Source: Oscillospiraceae bacterium
GTDB lineage: Bacteria; Bacillota; Clostridia; Oscillospirales; Acutalibacteraceae
NCBI GenBank assembly: GCA_031280825.1
Contig: JAITGE010000049.1
Span: forward strand, 1 to 60,979
Direction: 5' to 3'
DNA length: 60,979 bases
This document shows positions 17,263 through 25,689 of this stretch, one piece after another; the stretch's first letter is position 1; each line of letters begins with the position of its first letter. The notes below the pieces were generated by a model that ran no database searches, was not told the DNA's origin, and worked only from the letters and a program-made list of their open reading frames with translations. The position numbers and the translations under genes were made by a program.

Positions 17263-17862
17263 TTACCCACCCGATGAAACATTAAAATCCGTGTGCGCCG
17301 GAAGAGGAATATGATCCAGCCGCACCACCGGGACGCCTTCAAAGGCTTTCCACGGCACTTCTTCGGTTAAAACGCAGGCATTAACGGCAATTGGGCAATC
17401 CAACGCGCGCGCCACTTCGTAGATCGCCCGCAATGTGCCACCGGTGGAAATTACGTCGTCCACCACACAGACGCGCTTGCCGCGCAGCAGCTCCTGCTGG
17501 TCGCGCCCTAAAACGAGCGTCTGCCGCGTGGCGGTCGTTACACTCTGCACGGCAACCTCCATTGGGTCTTGCGTATAGAGCTTGCGCCCTTTGCGCAACA
17601 CTACGTAATCCGTGTGCCCCAACACGGCCGCCAGCTCCTCGCAAAGCCCGATCGCCTTGGATTCCGCGGTGAGCAGTATATCAAAATCATACCCTGCCAG
17701 CAGCCGCGCCAAGGCGGCTGCCGCCGCGACGTTCCAAGCGCGCCGTCCCATGGAATCATAGGCATAAATGCCAAAGCCGTCCGCGCCCCGCACAAGCGGC
17801 AAATCAATCCGCAGCGTTCCCAGCGTAACCTGCCACGCCGCCGGCCAATTCTTGTTCTCCAT
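17263..17862 (-). CDS. Purine-type phosphoribosyltransferase
   Basis: A 199-aa type I phosphoribosyltransferase with the PRPP loop VCVVDDVISTGGTLRAI (about 129-145). Overall similarity to adenine/xanthine phosphoribosyltransferases suggests purine salvage or a PurR-like regulatory PRTase; the exact base is not readable from sequence. ATG 17862 is preferred, but a GGAGG lies 17 bp upstream, too far for that codon, so an upstream GTG in the same frame (about 17889) is possible. It heads the operon with recG and the GtrA-like gene. Confidence 0.75.
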   Translation of the reverse strand: MENKNWPAAWQVTLGTLRIDLPLVRGADGFGIYAYDSMGRRAWNVAAAAALARLLAGYDFDILLTAESKAIGLCEELAAVLGHTDYVVLRKGRKLYTQDPMEVAVQSVTTATRQTLVLGRDQQELLRGKRVCVVDDVISTGGTLRAIYEVARALDCPIAVNACVLTEEVPWKAFEGVPVVRLDHIPLPAHTDFNVSSGG

Positions 17863-17917
17863 CGTCGTTTTTCGACAATCCTCCACAACGTATTCTTCGC
17901 CTAAGGGATATGTGATG

Positions 17918-17946
17918 ATTATACGCGATTGCGGGGCGAAAGTCAA
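17918..17946 (-). promoter_or_regulatory. Sigma-A promoter of the PRTase-recG-gtrA operon
   Basis: Minus strand: TTGACT (17941-17946), 17-bp spacer, TATAAT (17918-17923). Back-to-back with the spoVT promoter, 10 bp away. Confidence 0.85.
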
Positions 17947-17956
17947 TGAAAAGCTA

Positions 17957-17985
17957 TTTACATATCCATAATTCTATAGTATACT
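17957..17985 (+). promoter_or_regulatory. Candidate sigma-A promoter upstream of spoVT
   Basis: TTTACA (17957-17962), 17-bp spacer, TATACT (17980-17985). It would leave a leader of about 135 nt. spoVT is sigma-G-dependent in B. subtilis, so a second promoter nearer the gene is possible; I did not find a convincing one. Confidence 0.55.
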
Positions 17986-18127
17986 TAATGCCACGCTGAT
18001 TTTGCCGGCGCGGTTGGTGTATATTTTTCATCCAAATCTTGCACCGTGCCCGCATAACTTACCAATTGGCTGGGATACTACCAATACAACCGACAGAATC
18101 AAAAAAGACTTAAAGGATGGATGTGCC

Positions 18128-18667
18128 ATGAAAGCAACAGGAATTGTACGGCGGATCGACGATCTTGGCCGTGTTGTGATACCGAAGGAGATTCGCCGCA
18201 CAATGCGGATACGCGAGGGCGACCCTCTCGAAATATTCACCGACGCGGACGGCGAAGTGATTTTTAAAAAATATTCGCCTGTGGGCGAGCTTTCCTCCAC
18301 CACGCGGCAATATGCAGAGGTGCTCTTCCGCGGAACGAACCTGCCGATTCTCATCACCGACCGTGACCGCGTTATCGCCTGCGCCGGGCTTTCCAAAAAA
18401 GAAGCGATCGACCGCCGCGTCAGCTCTTCGCTGGAAACCATCATTGAAAACCGCAGCAATTATGCCGCGAGCGCCGAAGGCGAAAAGCTCCGCCCTGTGG
18501 AGGGCTTGGAGCGCGACGCCGCTGTCGCCTGCCCCATCATCGGCGCGGGCGATGTTTCCGGCTGTGTTGTGATGCTCATGGGCGAAGACGGCGGGAATCC
18601 CAGCCAGACGGAAATCAAGCTTATCCAGGTCGCCGCCAGCTTTTTCGGGCGGCAAATGGAGGAATAA
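18128..18667 (+). CDS. spoVT: Stage V sporulation protein T
   Basis: A forespore transcription regulator that tunes sigma-G genes. The 179-aa protein has an N-terminal AbrB-type swapped-hairpin DNA-binding domain (MKATGIVRRIDDLGRVVIPKEIRR opening, split here for length at about residues 1-24) and a C-terminal GAF-like domain (about 55-178) with PILITDRDRVIACAG. The ATG at 18128 has AAAGGATGG upstream. An upstream in-frame extension to 18002 has no ribosome binding site and lacks the family start. Confidence 0.95.
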   Translation: MKATGIVRRIDDLGRVVIPKEIRRTMRIREGDPLEIFTDADGEVIFKKYSPVGELSSTTRQYAEVLFRGTNLPILITDRDRVIACAGLSKKEAIDRRVSSSLETIIENRSNYAASAEGEKLRPVEGLERDAAVACPIIGAGDVSGCVVMLMGEDGGNPSQTEIKLIQVAASFFGRQMEE

Positions 18668-18691
18668 TCCCGAAAACGGCGCCGGAACGCC

Positions 18692-19171
18692 CTAGCACCC
18701 GCCACCTGCCGTGTGCGCATGGCAGATAGCGATCGCCAGCGCGTCCGCAACGTCGTCGGGCTTTGGGCGGGCTTCAAGCCGGAGCAGCAGGCGCACCATT
18801 TCCTGCACCTGCTGCTTTTCGGCGCGCCCATAGCCAACAACGGCCTGCTTCACTTGCAGGGGCGTGTATTCAAACACTGGCACGCCGCACTGCTTTGCCG
18901 CGAGCACCAGCACGCCCCGCGCCTGCGCGACGTCGATCGCGGTGGTGGTATTCGTATTAAAGTAAAGCTTTTCAATCGCCATTGCCGTCGGGTGATGGCG
19001 GTTGATTATATCCGTCACCCCCGCGTGGAGCCGCGCCAGCCGCGCGGGGAAGGCTTCGCCCGCCGGTGTTGTGACGGCGGCGGCTTCCAGCACGCGGAAC
19101 CTGCAGGCAGCGTATTCCACAACACCCGTGCCCACAATGGCATAACCCGGGTCAATGCCCAAAATAATCAT
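18692..19171 (-). CDS. ruvC: Crossover junction endodeoxyribonuclease RuvC
   Basis: Resolves Holliday junctions. The 159-aa protein has all four acidic catalytic positions in context: GIDPGYAIVGTG, MAIEKLYFNTN, and KPDDVADALAIAICH. The start at 19171 overlaps the vanZ-like gene by 4 bp. ruvA and ruvB are not in the window; instead the gene ends an operon with rarA and a YraN fusion, a DNA-maintenance theme. Confidence 0.94.
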   Translation of the reverse strand: MIILGIDPGYAIVGTGVVEYAACRFRVLEAAAVTTPAGEAFPARLARLHAGVTDIINRHHPTAMAIEKLYFNTNTTTAIDVAQARGVLVLAAKQCGVPVFEYTPLQVKQAVVGYGRAEKQQVQEMVRLLLRLEARPKPDDVADALAIAICHAHTAGGGC

Positions 19172-19734
19172 GCGCTGTGTTCCTTTTGCAGAATTTTGTG
19201 TATGCCATGCAAGAAAAGCGCAATACAGCAGCCCGCGAGGCAGCCCGCGAGGTTCAGAATGAGATCGTCCACATCCAAAACATTCACCCGGCTGCGCGTC
19301 AAAAAATTGATCAGCAGCTGCACAGGTTCGATCAGAACGGTAACGCACAAAGCTGCGGCGCAGCATCTCAAAACACGCCGCTTGGCGGTGTTCCACCACA
19401 GCAGGGGCGCAAGCGGAACCGTCACCAGCACATTGCCGCCCAGCTGCACCCAGTTGCCCGCGCGGGCATAGCGGCGGATCATCTCAAAGGGCACAGGCTG
19501 CCAGCCCGCCAGAGAATCATAGCCTTCGCCCCAATGCCGCAAAAGAATGTTTGGCTTAAACAGCACCATGACAGCGGCAAGGCAATAAAAAAGCAGGCAA
19601 AAACGCGCAAAAAACACCAGCGCGCCTCCGGTAACGCTGCCCGCGCATTTTTTACGGTCAAAAAGCAGCACTGCCAAGACCGCCGCCACAAGGGCGGCGC
19701 CTGCCATCGGGTATATATCTGTCAGTAGCAGCAT
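19168..19734 (-). CDS. VanZ-like membrane protein
   Basis: A 188-aa protein with five hydrophobic segments and the VanZ-family pattern: a loop with WQPVPFEMIRRY, GGNVLVTVPLAPLLWW, then VLIEPVQLLINFLTRSRVNVLDVDDLILNLAGCLAG. VanZ relatives can raise teicoplanin or lipoglycopeptide resistance, but most chromosomal copies have unknown roles. The ATG at 19734 has AAGGAG upstream; the stop overlaps ruvC. Confidence 0.88.
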   Translation of the reverse strand: MLLLTDIYPMAGAALVAAVLAVLLFDRKKCAGSVTGGALVFFARFCLLFYCLAAVMVLFKPNILLRHWGEGYDSLAGWQPVPFEMIRRYARAGNWVQLGGNVLVTVPLAPLLWWNTAKRRVLRCCAAALCVTVLIEPVQLLINFLTRSRVNVLDVDDLILNLAGCLAGCCIALFLHGIHKILQKEHSA

Positions 19735-19759
19735 TTATATCTCCTTATTATTGCGCGCC

Positions 19760-20689
19760 TTAATGGAACGCATCCTTAAGCCAGCGGATTTGCTTGCAGA
19801 CTTGCCCCTGGATTTCCACGCACAGAACGTCAAAGCGCGGCTGTCCGGCGCCGCCGTGCTCGCTCAGGTAATGCTCCGCCGCCGTGCGCAAGCGCCCCTG
19901 CTTGTAAGCGTCCACCGCCTCTTCGCCGCAGATATACGCCCCCGCCTTGCGCGTTTTGACTTCCACAAACAGCAGGTATTCCCCCGCTTCGGCAATCAGG
20001 TCAATCTCGCCCTGCCGAATGCGGTAGTTCCGCTCCAGAATGCGGCAATCGCGGGATTCCAAAAACCGCGCGGCATAATCCTCCCCCAACGCACCCGCGT
20101 TTGCGGGCAGTTTTGCCGGCTTCTCTTCTTCGGCAAAGGCGCCCAGAACAGCGGCATACAGCTTACCGGGCGCTTCCAAAAAAGCCTGCCGTGTGCGCTC
20201 CACCTGGGCGCGGTCGGCCTGATACAGCGTCACACTCATGAGCATTTCACTGCCGCTGCCCTGCCGGAAGGTCATCAAATAACCGCCCGCCTGCAAGGGG
20301 TAAACGGAGATTTGATTGTCCCGCTCCCGGCGCTCGGCTTCCTGGATTTGCGCCGCGCGGTGCAAGGCGCGATCCATCGCTTGCTTCGGGATTTCCCGGG
20401 CAAGGTCTTCGACGCCCGCTCGCAATTCCGCCGGCAAGCGCAGGGCGGCTTCGCCGTTTTCACGCGCGGCGGTCAATTGCCCTTCCTGCAGCAGCTCCTC
20501 CAGCGCGGCGCGGAACTCGAAATAGTTCGCCAAGCCTTCCTCCATAAAGCACTGCTCAGCTTGCCGCAGGGTCAACGGCTCTGACAGGCGAAGCGCCAGC
20601 AGACACAGTAACAAGCGGATCTGCCGACGGTTATACAGCCCGCCCGGCGTAACCCCTGCCGTGAAAAGCTCCGGGTCAACCAGCGGCAT
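19760..20689 (-). CDS. Fusion of a DUF4364 domain with a YraN/UPF0102 nuclease-like domain
   Basis: A 309-aa protein. Residues 1-180 match the DUF4364 layout of Firmicutes: a winged-helix start (LLLCLLALRLSEPLTLRQAEQ, then GLANYFEFRAALEELLQEG) and a beta-rich second half. Residues ~198-309 match YraN/UPF0102, a restriction-endonuclease-like fold, with LGEDYAARFLE, GEIDLIAE and FVEVKTRKAG (D-ExK active-site pattern intact). Normally these are two separate proteins. There is no stop or frameshift between the parts. The ATG overlaps the rarA 3' end by 14 bp. Function is inferred to be nucleic-acid-related. Confidence 0.82.
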   Translation of the reverse strand: MPLVDPELFTAGVTPGGLYNRRQIRLLLCLLALRLSEPLTLRQAEQCFMEEGLANYFEFRAALEELLQEGQLTAARENGEAALRLPAELRAGVEDLAREIPKQAMDRALHRAAQIQEAERRERDNQISVYPLQAGGYLMTFRQGSGSEMLMSVTLYQADRAQVERTRQAFLEAPGKLYAAVLGAFAEEEKPAKLPANAGALGEDYAARFLESRDCRILERNYRIRQGEIDLIAEAGEYLLFVEVKTRKAGAYICGEEAVDAYKQGRLRTAAEHYLSEHGGAGQPRFDVLCVEIQGQVCKQIRWLKDAFH

Positions 20690-21968
20690 CCGCCCCGCCC
20701 CCCTTCACTTTATCCCAATAGGCCCTTGCGGCTTGCTCGGCTTTATTTTCACCGTATTGATAGTAAACCGTACCGCGCAGGGCTTCGGGCAAATATTCCT
20801 GCGCCACCCAATGATTGGGGTAATCGTGCGCATATTGGTAGAACTGCCCCGGCGCGTCGTTATCCGCACCGTCAAAATGCTTGTTTTGCAAATGGCGCGG
20901 AACCGCCCCGGTCTTGCCCGCCCGCACATCCGCGGCGGCGGCGTGAATCGCATTTGTCGCCGCGTTGGATTTGGGCGCGGTTGCGACAAGGATGACCGCT
21001 ACGGCAAGAGGCAGCTGCGCTTCCGGTAGTCCGACCGCTTGCGCTGTGTCCGCCGCCGCCTTCACGATCGGGATGATTTGCGGATATGCCAGCCCCACAT
21101 CCTCGCTCGCGCAAACCAACAGCCGCCGGATCGCCCCGGGCATGTCTCCGGCTTCTAACAGCCGTGCCAAGTAGTGCAGCGCGGCGTCAGGCTCCGAACC
21201 GCGCATCGCCTTTTGGAACGCCGACACAATATCATAATGCTCATCGCCCTCGCGATCATAACGCAAAGCGCTGCGCTGGGTCAGCTCCTTTGCCAGCGCG
21301 AGGGGAACAAGGCGCGCCTGCCCCACACCTCGCGAAGCAGCCAGGCAGCACAGCTCCGCCGCGTTCATCGCCTTGCGAACGTCGCCCCCGCAGGCCTGGG
21401 CAATCCAAGCGCAAACGCCTTGCTCCGGTTCGCAGGCTTCGCCGCTCTCTTCACCCAAAAACCGGAAGGCCCGCTCCACCGCGGGCAAAATATCCGCCGG
21501 GGCAAGCGCCTTGAACTCAAACACAGTCGCGCGGCTTAAGATCGCGTTGTAAACATAAAAATAAGGGTTTTCGGTGGTGGAGGCGATCAGTGTAATCGCC
21601 CCGTTTTCAATATACTCCAACAGGGTTTGCTGCTGCTTCTTGTTGAAATACTGTATCTCGTCCAGATACAGCAGCACCCCGTTGGGCGCCAAGAACGTAT
21701 CCAGCTTCGCGATGGCTTCTTTGATTTCCGCCGTGCCCGCCGTTGTGCCGTTGAGATGCACGAACAGCCGCTCGGTTCGCTTGGCAATGATGTTTGCAAA
21801 GGTCGTTTTGCCTACCCCGGAGGGTCCGTAAAAAATCAGATTGGGCAGCGCGCCGGAATCCACAATGCGGCGCAGCGCGCGCCCGGCGCCGAACAAGTGC
21901 GCCTGACCAACCATGTCGTCAAGGCTTTGCGGGCGCAAGCGCTCCGCCAAGGGCTGCTTTGCCGGCAT
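20676..21968 (-). CDS. rarA: Replication-associated recombination factor RarA (MgsA family AAA+ ATPase)
   Basis: A 430-aa clamp-loader-like ATPase acting at stalled forks. Motifs include Walker A GPSGVGKTT (about 52), Walker B LLYLDEIQYFNKKQQ, sensor 1 ASTTENP, and the tetramerisation part with DMPGAIRRLLVCASEDVGLA and HLQNKHFDGADND near the C-terminus. ATG 21968 is chosen because GAGGAGATTGC precedes it; the longer upstream reading frame crosses the promoter. First gene of the rarA-DUF4364/YraN-vanZ-ruvC operon. Confidence 0.94.
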   Translation of the reverse strand: MPAKQPLAERLRPQSLDDMVGQAHLFGAGRALRRIVDSGALPNLIFYGPSGVGKTTFANIIAKRTERLFVHLNGTTAGTAEIKEAIAKLDTFLAPNGVLLYLDEIQYFNKKQQQTLLEYIENGAITLIASTTENPYFYVYNAILSRATVFEFKALAPADILPAVERAFRFLGEESGEACEPEQGVCAWIAQACGGDVRKAMNAAELCCLAASRGVGQARLVPLALAKELTQRSALRYDREGDEHYDIVSAFQKAMRGSEPDAALHYLARLLEAGDMPGAIRRLLVCASEDVGLAYPQIIPIVKAAADTAQAVGLPEAQLPLAVAVILVATAPKSNAATNAIHAAAADVRAGKTGAVPRHLQNKHFDGADNDAPGQFYQYAHDYPNHWVAQEYLPEALRGTVYYQYGENKAEQAARAYWDKVKGGGADAAG

Positions 21969-22005
21969 TGCAATCTCCTCATCCGAAATATATTCCCGCG
22001 CGGGT

Positions 22006-22034
22006 AGTATACCATAGCACCGCAAGAATGTAAA
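22006..22034 (-). promoter_or_regulatory. Sigma-A promoter of the rarA-ruvC operon
   Basis: Minus strand: TTTACA (22029-22034), 17-bp spacer, TATACT (22006-22011), 38 bp before rarA. Confidence 0.8.
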
Positions 22035-22108
22035 GCTGTTTTGCGCCGCAAACGTTCCCCCTGATTCTGGGAAAATTCGCGATTTTGCGCAATACCGTGC
22101 AAATATAT

Positions 22109-22137
22109 TTGACAAACGGCGTTTTGTAATGTAAAAT
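22109..22137 (+). promoter_or_regulatory. Sigma-A promoter of the IMP cyclohydrolase gene
   Basis: TTGACA (22109-22114), 17-bp spacer, TAAAAT (22132-22137), 38 bp before the ATG at 22176. Confidence 0.8.
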
Positions 22138-22175
22138 GATACCGAAATAATGCGGGAAAGGATTGGCACAAGCGT

Positions 22176-22886
22176 ATGAAAACCGCGCAGACCTACCTTA
22201 CCGGCAACACATACCCCGGGCGGGGGTTGCTCCTCGGCTTCCATTGCGATGGGCAAAACGCCGTCGTCGCCTACTTCATCATGGGGCGCAGCGAAAACAG
22301 CCGCAACCGCATCTTTGTGAAGGATGGCAGCGGCCTGCGCACGCGACCCTATGACATGAGCAAGCTCATTGACCCCTCGCTGGTGATTTATTCCCCCTTG
22401 CGCGTTTACGGCAACCAGACGATCGTCACCAACGGCGACCAAACCGACACCATCTATGAATACCTGCGCGATGGCAAGAGCTTCATTGACGCCCTACGCA
22501 CGCGCGAATATGAGCCGGACGCGCCGACCTACACGCCGCGCATCAGCGGCATTTTAACCAAATCGTATAACAGCTTTTCTTATTCCATGAGCATCCTGAA
22601 GGCCAGCGAAAGCAGCCAGAAAACCTGCCAGCGCTTTTTCTATGAGTATGATACCCCCGTGATCGGCGAAGGGCACCTGCTGCACACCTACAAGTGCGAC
22701 GGCAACCCGGTGGTCCCCTCTTTTGCGGGCGACCCTGTGCGCGTGGCGATCAGCGGGAGCATTGATTCCTTTGCCCGCACGCTTTGGGCGGCGCTGGACG
22801 CCGAAAACCGCGTGGCGCTGTTCGTGCGGTATATCAATCTTTTCACAGGCGAAACCCAAACAAAAATCGAGAACAAAAACCAATGA
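22176..22886 (+). CDS. IMP cyclohydrolase, PurO-like family
   Basis: A 236-aa protein of the PurO/IMP_cyclohyd type, thought to close FAICAR to IMP in the last step of purine synthesis; it is unrelated to PurH. Characteristic pieces are TGNTYPGRGLLLG at the N-terminus, AYFIMGRSENSRNR, NGDQTDTI and TPRISGIL. The ATG at 22176 follows a GGGAAAGGA. Its stop overlaps the next start (ATGA at 22883), coupling it to a radical SAM activase. No other purine genes are adjacent. Confidence 0.8.
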   Translation: MKTAQTYLTGNTYPGRGLLLGFHCDGQNAVVAYFIMGRSENSRNRIFVKDGSGLRTRPYDMSKLIDPSLVIYSPLRVYGNQTIVTNGDQTDTIYEYLRDGKSFIDALRTREYEPDAPTYTPRISGILTKSYNSFSYSMSILKASESSQKTCQRFFYEYDTPVIGEGHLLHTYKCDGNPVVPSFAGDPVRVAISGSIDSFARTLWAALDAENRVALFVRYINLFTGETQTKIENKNQ

Positions 22887-23644
22887 CCGCCGCGGAGCGT
22901 AAATCTCTGGAGCAAGCCGTCGGTCACATCTACCATACCGAAAGCCTCGGCGCTGTGGACGGGCCGGGGCTTCGCTATGTCTTTTTTTTGCAGGGCTGCC
23001 CGCTCCGCTGCCTTTATTGCCACAACCCGGACGCCCAAGACGCGCCGGCGGCACATGACGGCGCAGCCATGACGGCGGGCGCGGCGGCAAAGCAAGCGAT
23101 TGCGCTGAAAAGCTTTTTGCAGGGTGTCACCTTTTCGGGCGGCGAGCCGCTTTGCCAGCCGAATTTTGTGCGGGCGGTCACGCTGCTTTTAGCCGAAGCC
23201 GCGCTTCCTGCGGCGATTGATACCGCCGGCGCGCCAACGCTCGGCGACGACGCCAAAGCCGCCATTGACGCCGCCGCGCTGCTGCTGCTGGATATAAAAG
23301 CCGCAGACACAGCCATAGCAAAACGTCTCACCGGGCAGGGCAACGAAAGCGCGCTCGCTACGCTTTCTTACTGCGAAGCAACAAGCAAGCCCGTGTGGCT
23401 GCGCCATGTCCTCCTCCCCGGTTGGACGCTGGAACGCGCGCAGCTTGAAGCCCTTGGACGGTTGATTTTGCCCTACAAATGCATCGAACGCGTGGAGCTG
23501 CTGCCCTTCCACAAGCTCGGCGAACACAAGTGGGGAGCGCTCGGGCGACCCTATACACTGCAAAAAACCCCCGCTGTCACGCAAGAAGAGCTTACGTGGG
23601 CACGGGGGATATTGGAAAGCGTCGGCGCAACCGGCGACCGCTAA
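22883..23644 (+). CDS. pflA: Pyruvate formate-lyase-activating enzyme (radical SAM)
   Basis: Uses S-adenosylmethionine and a [4Fe-4S] cluster to install the glycyl radical on pyruvate formate-lyase or a relative. In the 253-aa protein the cluster motif CPLRCLYC (CX3CX2C) sits at about residue 40 inside the PflA-typical GAVDGPGLRYVFFLQGC stretch, followed by VTFSGGEPL and the C-terminal LLPFHKLGEHKW signature. Start at 22883, overlapping the IMP cyclohydrolase stop. No pfl gene lies in the window, so the exact glycyl-radical partner is open. Confidence 0.88.
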   Translation: MTAAERKSLEQAVGHIYHTESLGAVDGPGLRYVFFLQGCPLRCLYCHNPDAQDAPAAHDGAAMTAGAAAKQAIALKSFLQGVTFSGGEPLCQPNFVRAVTLLLAEAALPAAIDTAGAPTLGDDAKAAIDAAALLLLDIKAADTAIAKRLTGQGNESALATLSYCEATSKPVWLRHVLLPGWTLERAQLEALGRLILPYKCIERVELLPFHKLGEHKWGALGRPYTLQKTPAVTQEELTWARGILESVGATGDR

Positions 23645-23650
23645 AGCATT

Positions 23651-24466
23651 CTATGCGCACACGGCTTCTTCGTGCAGCGCCGCCAGCTTCTTCGCGCGGG
23701 CATATGCCAGCGCCAAAAAATCCGGCGGTGAAAGCTCCGCGTGACCGCGTTCCACCAACTCCAGCAGAATGGGCACCGCCCGATTCGCCTTGGCGACGGA
23801 GCGCATGGTCACCGCCCAATCAATCGTGCCGTCATAAGGCATCATGTGTTGATCGCTCTTGCCGTCGTTATCATGCAAATGAACCATAAACAGGCGCTGG
23901 TCGGCAATCGCCGGCAAATCCAGCGGGGGCAAATCAGCGTTGGCGTTGTTGTGCCCGGCGTCAAAGCAAAGCCCAAGATAAGGGGAACGCACCGCCTGCA
24001 GGAGTGCGATCACTTGCATGACCTCACCTCTGTCGCGCAAATTTTCGAGCGCGATGCGCACGCCGAGACGCTGCCCCTCCGCCGCTAAACGGGCAAAGCG
24101 GTCCATCCCCTTAGGGGTGAGTGCTTCCGAACCCGCATGGGCGACCATGACGGGAACTTCGTTTTCGGATAAATCCCGTAGGCAATCCATCATGTAATGA
24201 AACGGGGCGTCGGCTTTTTCGCCGTTGTCCATCAATTCGCTGCCCAGCATGTACGACGCGTGGGCACAGAAGATCCGCAGTCCGTTCGCCTTGGCAAGCG
24301 CGGCTTTTTGGCTCGTTCGGTAGATTGCATCCTGCTTTGGCGGGTGAAGCGGATCCCTGTGTTCAATCATAACACCGTCAAAGCCCGCTTGGGCGATCAG
24401 GGGATAATTCTGCGCGACAGGACCGCCGGCGTCGCAAAAACGGTCGCGAATAGCTAACAAAGGCAT
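23651..24466 (-). CDS. Sugar phosphate isomerase/epimerase-like TIM-barrel protein
   Basis: A 271-aa AP-endonuclease-2-family TIM barrel with metal-site residues in IALENLRDRGEV, LCFDAGHNN and VHLHDNDGKSDQH. Next to iolG it is plausibly an inosose isomerase or dehydratase-type enzyme (IolI/IolE-like), inferred from context. ATG 24466 (preceded by AAAGGAA) begins at the usual MPLLAIRDRF; an alternative ATG at 24532 overlaps the iolG stop (ATGA) and would add 22 residues with no family match. Confidence 0.8.
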   Translation of the reverse strand: MPLLAIRDRFCDAGGPVAQNYPLIAQAGFDGVMIEHRDPLHPPKQDAIYRTSQKAALAKANGLRIFCAHASYMLGSELMDNGEKADAPFHYMMDCLRDLSENEVPVMVAHAGSEALTPKGMDRFARLAAEGQRLGVRIALENLRDRGEVMQVIALLQAVRSPYLGLCFDAGHNNANADLPPLDLPAIADQRLFMVHLHDNDGKSDQHMMPYDGTIDWAVTMRSVAKANRAVPILLELVERGHAELSPPDFLALAYARAKKLAALHEEAVCA

Positions 24467-24528
24467 GGACGTGGGTTCCTTTCTTGCTTGCAGTTTGATT
24501 GTGGATCCATCTCTTTTCAGCCCATCCG

Positions 24529-25548
24529 TCATGCGATTTCGCTCAGTTGCACCGGGCGACCTTCTTTGGCGGATTTTTTCGCCGCGATACCGATGCGCAC
24601 AGCCTGCAGACCGTCCTCGGCCGTGACGGGAACAGGGGTATCCTTCTCAACGGCTTCAAGGAACTCCGTAACCTCTGTGGCGTAGGCCTGCATGTAGCGT
24701 TCTAGGAAGAAGAACAGCGGCTTTTCGCCGACTGTGCCGTTCGCGCCCCAAACCTGCGCGTTGGAATTGGCGTCATTGCCGCAAAGCGCCGCCCCGAGAC
24801 TGCCGAAGACCTCCGCGCGCTGGTCGTAGCCGTAGGCGCAGCGGCGGCAATTGTCAATCACGGCAAGCGCGCCGCTTTCGAGCCGTAGGCTAACAACGGC
24901 ACTGTCCACATCCCCCGCCGCGCCAATGGCGGGATCCACCAAAACCGCCGGGTGCACGAAGACCTCTGTGACCTCCTGCCCGGAAAGGTAGCGCACCATA
25001 TCAAAATCATGAATTGTCATATCCAAAAAGATGCCGCCGGAGCGAGCTGCGTATTCGGCGCTGGGCGGCTCAGGATCGCGGGAGGTAACCTTCACCAGCT
25101 CCACCTTGCCGACGCTCCCGCCGGTCACCGCCGCGCGTACCGCCCGAAAGTTGTGATCGAAACGGCGATTGAAGCCGACCATATATTTCAAGCCCTTCGC
25201 GGCGGGGGCTTGCAGCGCCGCCAAAACCTCGTGGATACGCCCGATGTCGTGATCAATCGGCTTTTCACAGAAAACATGCTTCCCCGCGGCGATGGCTTCC
25301 AGTGAAATGGGCGAATGCGTGTCTGTTGAAGAGCAGATCAGCACCGCGCCGATGGACGAATCCGCCAAAATATCCTTGTAATCCTTGGTGACCGCCGTGA
25401 TGCCAAGCCCTTTTGCCCAGCTCTCCGTTTCCGGCGTGATGAAAGGATCCGCAACGGCGGCGACCCTTGCGCCGCGCACATAGTTGACGATGGATTGCGT
25501 ATGCACCTTGCCGATGCGCCCCGCACCGATGATGCCGATATTAAGCAT
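24529..25548 (-). CDS. iolG: Inositol 2-dehydrogenase/Gfo-Idh-MocA oxidoreductase
   Basis: A 339-aa NAD-dependent dehydrogenase. The Rossmann motif is IGIIGAGRIGKVH (about 3-15); EKPI marks the conserved lysine region, followed by the catalytic-domain pieces GFNRRFDHNF and GIFLDMTIHDFDMVRYL, the latter holding the IolG Asp/His pair. GGAGG precedes the ATG at 25548. It is the promoter-proximal gene of a two-gene unit with the TIM-barrel protein, probably for inositol or a related polyol. Substrate is inferred from family resemblance. Confidence 0.85.
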   Translation of the reverse strand: MLNIGIIGAGRIGKVHTQSIVNYVRGARVAAVADPFITPETESWAKGLGITAVTKDYKDILADSSIGAVLICSSTDTHSPISLEAIAAGKHVFCEKPIDHDIGRIHEVLAALQAPAAKGLKYMVGFNRRFDHNFRAVRAAVTGGSVGKVELVKVTSRDPEPPSAEYAARSGGIFLDMTIHDFDMVRYLSGQEVTEVFVHPAVLVDPAIGAAGDVDSAVVSLRLESGALAVIDNCRRCAYGYDQRAEVFGSLGAALCGNDANSNAQVWGANGTVGEKPLFFFLERYMQAYATEVTEFLEAVEKDTPVPVTAEDGLQAVRIGIAAKKSAKEGRPVQLSEIA

Positions 25549-25581
25549 AGCTGAACCTCCTCCAAATTTGCGGTTTTAGGA

Positions 25582-25610
25582 AGTATACCACAACGCAGCG
25601 GAAAAAGCAA
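25582..25610 (-). promoter_or_regulatory. Sigma-A promoter of iolG
   Basis: Minus strand: TTGCTT (25605-25610), 17-bp spacer, TATACT (25582-25587), 33 bp before the start. Confidence 0.75.
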
Positions 25611-25689
25611 CGTTGGTTTTGCGCCTCCACGTGATTCTGATCTTCACCTTGCTAACGCAATAAAAGTATAGTAGGATATAGCAGGGTGA

